Source: Chrysomallon squamiferum (lineage: Eukaryota > Mollusca > Gastropoda > Neomphalida > Peltospiridae). Taken from it: DNA of 38,032 nucleotides. The stretch lies in the NCBI GenBank assembly GCA_012295275.1, contig CM022678.1, positions 10,054,678 to 10,092,709 on the forward strand, read 5' to 3'. A model generated the notes under the pieces. It saw only the letters and a list, made by a program, of their open reading frames with translations, ran no database searches and was not told the DNA's origin. This document shows, piece by piece, positions 32,726-38,032 of this stretch. Position numbers and translations under genes: made by a program. How positions within the stretch are numbered: position 1 is the stretch's first letter; every line of letters begins with the position of its first letter.

Positions 32726-34700
32726 GTACTGCCCTTTTTGTTACACCTTGTTGTATTTGATTTAGATTCTTGAGAAAAATAGTTTTAATGTTATTCTATT
32801 GACAGAGATAACAGTAACAGTAAAATGATAGCAGCAATTCATCTGGTGACACAACATTTATGAATGTTGTATTTTGGAAAAACAGATTTTTAAATAGTTT
32901 TTAATGGCTGTTTATTTTTATTATATTTGTTATTCTTATTATCTCATTTAAAAGTGTATACATGGCCAAGAAAAGAATGTTTTTAATTGTGTTTTTGACA
33001 GTAACTTGCTTTTCAAAAGAAAAGTGAATTTTCTAAATTATAATATATTGGGTTTTAGAGTCAACTGTTAATTGTGGGACAACTCTAAACTTTTAGTAAA
33101 AAGAAAAAAAAAATACTTTGTGTATCTTTAGGAATAAAAATGAGTCATTTACTTTTTAATTTTTTAGGAAGTAAACAATTTTATAATTAACCATTTGCAC
33201 CTGTCTTTAATGTAAAAATTAACATAGGATAAAAAGTTGCAGTATTTAACACACTTATTTAAGTTTGAAACTGCTTCTAGGTAATAAAAAAATAATGTGT
33301 TAATCATGGTGGAAGGGAAACAACTCACACACACAGAAAAGAAAAAGAAAGTTAACAAAGAAACAAAACATAAAATAAAAACTAAACAAAAATATTGTAG
33401 CTAAATTTTTATTTCATTTTGTTCTCAAAACATTTTCACACCTTTAGAAAAGAGAAAAAGGTCACACAAGCGCTAATAGTAGAAGATGAGGGAGAATTTT
33501 CCAGACTTGTACTCTGACATGCAGAGCTGGTGTGTTGGGTGTGCAGTCTACAGGTGACCAGTTCATCTGAGTTTTGTTTCTTTCTTTTATTAATTAACAA
33601 ACTTAAACTTTATTTTACACACTGACAGTTCTTTTTATCAGCATGTCTTTTGATTATTTGTAATAAGAATAATAATTTTTGAAATAATAAGAAATTAATC
33701 TCTCTCTTAATTATTATTATGATTAATATTAGTATTAAAATATTAGACCAGTAGATACTTTTATTATTACTATTGTTCTTGTTAATATCACAATTATTAC
33801 TGTTGTTGTTGTTGTTCATGTTCTTCTTCTTCTTCTTCTTCTTCTTGTTATTATTATTAATATTATTATTATTATTATTATTTGTAGGATGGATTGATGC
33901 AGTTCAATGCACAGACATATGAAAGCAGAAATGAAAATCTGTGGCCAAGTTTGATGAAGATTTGAGTTTTTGCTATCAAAGTTTTGATAGTTGATGCCAG
34001 ACTGATTTAGAAATCATGAAATAGATGCTGGATTCAGTTCTGCCTCTGTTTTCAGTCAGTCACAGCAGTGAGAAAATTGTTTGACCAGACACAGCACTAA
34101 GTACAGTCAAGTCTGCAGTAGTCTTAAACAAGAACAAATATTTAAAATGATGCTAATGAGTGAGAAAAATAAAAACACTGAGACAATACATGATAGGGAA
34201 AATGATTATTATTTCAAAGTGTATTTCAAACAGTGGTGAAAAATATCAGATTAATTCTTATGATACAAATTTGAAAAGAAGATGAATATGATTGATCATA
34301 GATATTACTGATTACTTGGCTAAAAAAACCAAACAAAATGTTTTATAATAAAATGTGTTTATTTCGAGGAAGATGTTTTATTCGTGTTTTATTTTTATTA
34401 TTTTTAAATATATTTCTTGTATTGTGTTTTATATGTATATATAATTTTTTTATTTTTTTTATTTTTACTTTTTTTAAAGAATAATCTACTTAATCACATA
34501 ACCCAAATATAAAATACCAAGACTTGTGGTAAAGATTTACCCAGTAAAAGTATGTTAATAAAATACAAAATGGAAGGAAATGTGTAAACCTACATATGCA
34601 TGTATTTGAAAGATAAAATCACAAATTAGAAATTTACTTAATTAGTAATTTGCAGGTTACTTTATCTGTCAAATTATATATCAGTTTAAACATTTTTAGT
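32726..34700. other. Mostly non-coding; weak exon-like patch near 33890
   Basis: AT-rich with ATT/CTT trinucleotides at about 33705-33880. After a TTATTTGTAG at about 33887 there is a GC-richer patch (33888-34110) with several short frames, none convincing. It could be a terminal exon or 3' UTR. Possible AATAAA-like signals occur downstream, for example TAATAAAATG near 34347. No CKK domain was found. Confidence 0.35.
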
Positions 34701-35230
34701 AAAACATAGTCTTAGTATTCTTTTTGATTTTTTGTTGTATATTTTATTAATATAGTTTTACTGGATAAATCAGAAATTCTAGAATTTTTTGAAGTTTTTC
34801 TGAAATTATATTTTTCATATGATAAAGTATTTTTGTTGAAAAAAAATATTACAAATTATTTTCTTTCCAGTTATAAAATTTTAGATAGCATTATCATAAA
34901 GGACAAACAAATTTCTATTGATGAGGATAATTTTTATTTATATTGTTTTGATATATTAACCCAAATAACATACTTAATAATCATAAATTCTTCTGTTACA
35001 ATTATATTAAGTAAATTTATTTAAATGGATAAATTCATAGGTATTTTAATTAGGTCTATAAGATTATATGAATTTTCCGTTTCTGAATTGCGTTGTAACA
35101 TAGAAAATAAAATGAAAAATCAAAGACAAATTTTAACTGTTTTTTATAAATAAATAAGTAAATGTGATCTTATTTTGGATTTTAAAGATTCAAGAAAAAA
35201 ACAAACATGCATTTTGGATTACATTCCTAT
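34700..35230 (+). mobile_element. Possible 5'-truncated Tx1-like LINE tail
   Basis: A broken frame reads LEFFEVFLKLYFSYDK, then IDEDNFYLYCFDILTQITYL, IRLYEFSVSELRC, ILTVFYK and CDLILDFKDS, with stops at 35022 and near 35150. The spacing of short helices and an I(R)...EF...L pattern near the end resembles the C-terminal tail of Tx1-type ORF2 proteins. It also echoes the SELKSIFHEIFIQIF segment in the LINE at 29.4 kb. The assignment is inference and no reverse transcriptase is present. Confidence 0.35.
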
Positions 35231-35734
35231 CAAAACACACAAAATCTTATCCATGTCTATTTACACACCCACACCCAAACACACAGACTTAAATATGTGT
35301 CCAGCAGTCCATTCAGCTGTATTGTTTTCTCCTAACCAACAAACAAGCATGTCTTTAATGTCACAGTTTATTTTTTCTACAGATGCTAGCCTCTGTCGAT
35401 ACCTAGGATTCCAATAGACCATCACCACCTCTATCCACTTTGCTTTCAGTTCAATAATTACACATATTTCTTGATAAAAACAACATTTCCTATAACACAC
35501 AAACACACACACATACACACACTGTTTATCTTCCTGTCTTAAATTGCAAATACTAAATATCTCCGTTTACACAGTTGGATTTCATGAAAATTCTTCTCTT
35601 AATTTCACTTTTAAGTACAGTAAGAGTGCAATATGTTTACATCACTCTGGCATCAAGAATTCAACAAGAAAACGCAAAATGTGTGCCCTAAGTATTATAA
35701 CAGTGTTGTTCTAATAAGTGTTGTTTATTTTATA

Positions 35735-36200
35735 ATTCTGCTGTAGGGGAGATAACTCTGGAGGGTGTAGTTAGAGTGTACAACAGAGGTGGGCTAGAAA
35801 AACGAGAACAAACGGTGGCCTGTGTTAATTTGTCAGTGTGAAGTGTGTCGGGCTTCGTCCGTTTTACTCGCTTCTCTTTTTTTTTTTTTTTTTGTTGTAA
35901 GTCTTTTGTTGTTGCTTTTTTAACCAAAAAAAAAAAAAAAAAATTTAAGTTCGGCTCAAATCGGTTAAGTATTTTAGATATTTAATTGTCTGCTGTAGCT
36001 TTGTTTCGTAACAAATTGCAGTCATTGTTTAAGAAGTTATTCTATTTAAATTGTTCTTTTCTTCTGCACTTTACACCCGAAATTGAATTAGCGTTTTGAT
36101 AGCTGGACGGGATTTCGAATCAGTTCCGTTACAAAAGATCCGGACTAATAAAAGACCGGTTTTGACAGAGTCCATTATATAATTTAAAAACTGAATCAAT
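35735..36200. promoter_or_regulatory. CpG-richer patch, possible promoter or short interspersed repeat
   Basis: CpG dinucleotides cluster here (TCGGGCTTCGTCCG near 35849, TTCGGCTCAAATCGG near 35950, GATCCGGAC near 36138, AGACCGG near 36154) in contrast to the flanks. It starts with GTAGGGGAGATAACTCTGG, a motif I associate with molluscan repeats, and contains poly-T and poly-A runs at 35877-35893 and 35926-35942. It could be a short interspersed element, a first exon or a promoter. The 65-residue basic frame on the minus strand (35730-35927) is not convincing. Confidence 0.3.
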
Positions 36201-36417
36201 GTTTTATGTCTAACAGGCTTGAAGAAAGTCACTGATGAGATTATTAAATTTAGTTCATAATCTATTACCAGCTACTCCACAGTTTTTTTTTTTAATCCAT
36301 TCAGTTCTCGAAAATAGTTAAAAAGCAGGAAGAAATATTTAAATTTTTTTCACTACAAAGGCAACTGTTAAATTCAAATTTTATTTATGTTAAATTTCTT
36401 CAAGTTCTCTAAAAGCA

Positions 36418-36418
<1 letters not shown>

Positions 36419-36486
<68 letters not shown>
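36419..36486. repeat. (AAT)n microsatellite
   Basis: Pure AAT run of about 22 units. Confidence 0.98.
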
Positions 36487-36488
<2 letters not shown>

Positions 36489-36763
36489 GAAACTGAAGTA
36501 GTAAATATTTTATTTCCTTGAGTGGTATCTACTGAACTGTAGTTGAGTTATACTTCTTTTAATATGTTGTTGTTGTTGTTGTGTTTGGATTTGTATTCCT
36601 CCCTGTGAGTTTGTTTGTTGTTGTTTGTTTGTTTTTTTTTTTTCCCTGTGATGTGTTTGTAAATATTATTTAGACCATTTGTCTTTCTGTCTGTTATTTA
36701 TTTATTTGCTAGAGAATAAAGATGGAGTACTTACGTATGTGTATAGTCGCAGTTATATACAAC

Positions 36764-37171
36764 ATGGGATTTAGATTATTCATACAGAGTACTATGCAAC
36801 ATAACACAATATAATATAATATAATATAATACAAGGAAATATAAAACAGAAAATAAGTTTCACATTAACTTCCGTTTTTTCTCGTAAAATTATAAAAGGG
36901 CAGATTCCAAAAATAGATCTGGGAATTTCCAAATGATATTCGAGACCGAACGTTTTCTGTGTTTTTATACAAACGAGTTTTATCACTGCTGAAGAAAAAT
37001 CTGAAAAAGAACAAAATTCACTTAGAGAGACCATAACATATTTATTTATTTATTTATTTATTTATTTATTTTTTTGTTAATTGATTTATCTTGTCTACAT
37101 ATTTGTTTGAAAAGCGTGAACTGTCTCTTTTCGATTTTTGTCTTAATAGTAGTATTAATTAACTACTACTA

Positions 37172-37222
<51 letters not shown>

Positions 37223-37315
37223 TGTTTGATTACATTCGACTGTGTACAAGTAGATTTTAGATTTTAGATTCTTTGAAATAACTACAAAATAACAGAATAG
37301 TTTAGGTGTGTGTGG

Positions 37316-37387
<72 letters not shown>

Positions 37388-38032
37388 AAAAAGAGACACA
37401 CACAAAATACATGCACATAGATTGACAGCAGCATGTACATGTAGATGATGGATAGATAAACAGAACTGACAATGAGATGGGTAGAGGTTGGTGTGTTTTG
37501 TTGTGTTGAGACAGAAAGGATGATAGAAATATGTACAAATGTATAACTGAGAGATTCTCATGTAGTCAGGCAGGTTTATAGAAAAATATTTTTATTGGAC
37601 TTTTGAAACCAGATTTTAAAATGTATTTAAAAATGACAGTAAATTTAGGAATAAATGATGCTGCATGGATACTGAAATATTTTTATATATTTTGAAATAC
37701 AGAATTGTAAAAAGAAATTACCTTGAAAGACTGAGTATATTGAAATATCTTTAGTATTCTTAGCTTTTAGGAATTATTTTACTATTAATATGTCATTGAT
37801 AATCCAAACAAACAGCTTTCTGTCCACTGCTCTATCCCTGTGTTCATTCATAATAATGTTATCTCCAAAATGTCCTTATTGTGTCTCTCTACCAATGAAT
37901 TTACTTGCCTGCCAGTATGTCTGTCTATCTGTCTATCTATCTATCTATCTATCTATCTTCTATAAAACACACATATACCAACATAAACACTCTAATCCAC
38001 TTACTCATGTACAAAAACCCATCCTCTCTCTC
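36764..38032 (-). repeat. Right arm of the large inverted repeat (runs off the window)
   Basis: Reverse complement of 23913-25332, over the whole length to the window end. It includes (ATAAT)n at 36808-36831, (AAT)n at 37171-37221, (GT)n-(GA)n at 37308-37382 and (CTAT)n at 37920-37958. Relative to the left arm there are a handful of substitutions in single-copy sequence, a TTTTTATAC against GAGTAGACTGTAC difference near 36964, an extra AAAGAGACACACA-type insert near 37390, and a much shorter GA run. Confidence 0.96.

Noticed and set aside
32726-34400. Search for the CAMSAP C-terminal CKK domain
   Set aside because: No frame here shows the conserved CKK pattern known for the family; the 3' part of the gene is not in this window or is unrecognisable.
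35175-35417. 80-residue plus-strand frame with a (CA)-rich middle
   Set aside because: Overlaps the putative LINE tail and has no splice or family support.

Overview
The window is AT-rich eukaryotic DNA from an animal nuclear genome. Small exons with GT/AG borders sit in a very large amount of microsatellite: (CT)n, (ATT)n, (TTTA)n, GATA-type and (GT)n. There are several tandem arrays with 60-90 bp units, one decayed LINE, and a 200-N scaffold gap. The repeat style, and a GGGAGATAACTC-type motif near 35.75 kb that I associate with molluscan repeats, suggest a mollusc or other lophotrochozoan. That assignment is inference.

The best identified gene is a CAMSAP/Patronin-type microtubule minus-end binding protein. 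An exon at 25859-26097 (+) carries the C-terminal part of the CAMSAP calponin-homology domain. An exon at 31197-31640 (+) carries the conserved linker motif LEPLM-A-LKP-KEK. The two exons between them (29825-29895, 30543-about 30648) fit the same splice phase. Almost every exon has a frame break, so the locus is either a decaying copy or sits in a poorly base-corrected assembly.

Part of the same exon series occurs a second time at 13.8-17.5 kb, diverged and with splice damage. Other exon-like stretches lie on the + strand from 4.4 to 18.8 kb (genes not identified), including one exon plus intron start that is duplicated at about 97% identity (12.65 and 14.85 kb). Two or three minus-strand exons of an unidentified helical protein lie at 2.0-3.7 kb, beside a CpG-richer patch that could be a divergent promoter.

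The intron after the CH exon holds a 5'-truncated, broken Tx1-like LINE (about 26.28-29.59 kb). A possible second LINE tail lies at 34.7-35.2 kb. The sequence just left of the gap (23913-25332) is nearly identical to the reverse complement of the right end (36764-38032). This is either a large inverted repeat or, I think more likely, a contig placed in the wrong orientation. If the contig is flipped, the two CAMSAP copies are convergent rather than tandem.

No tRNA, rRNA, CRISPR or prokaryotic signal was found. Most of the window is intron or intergenic repeat.
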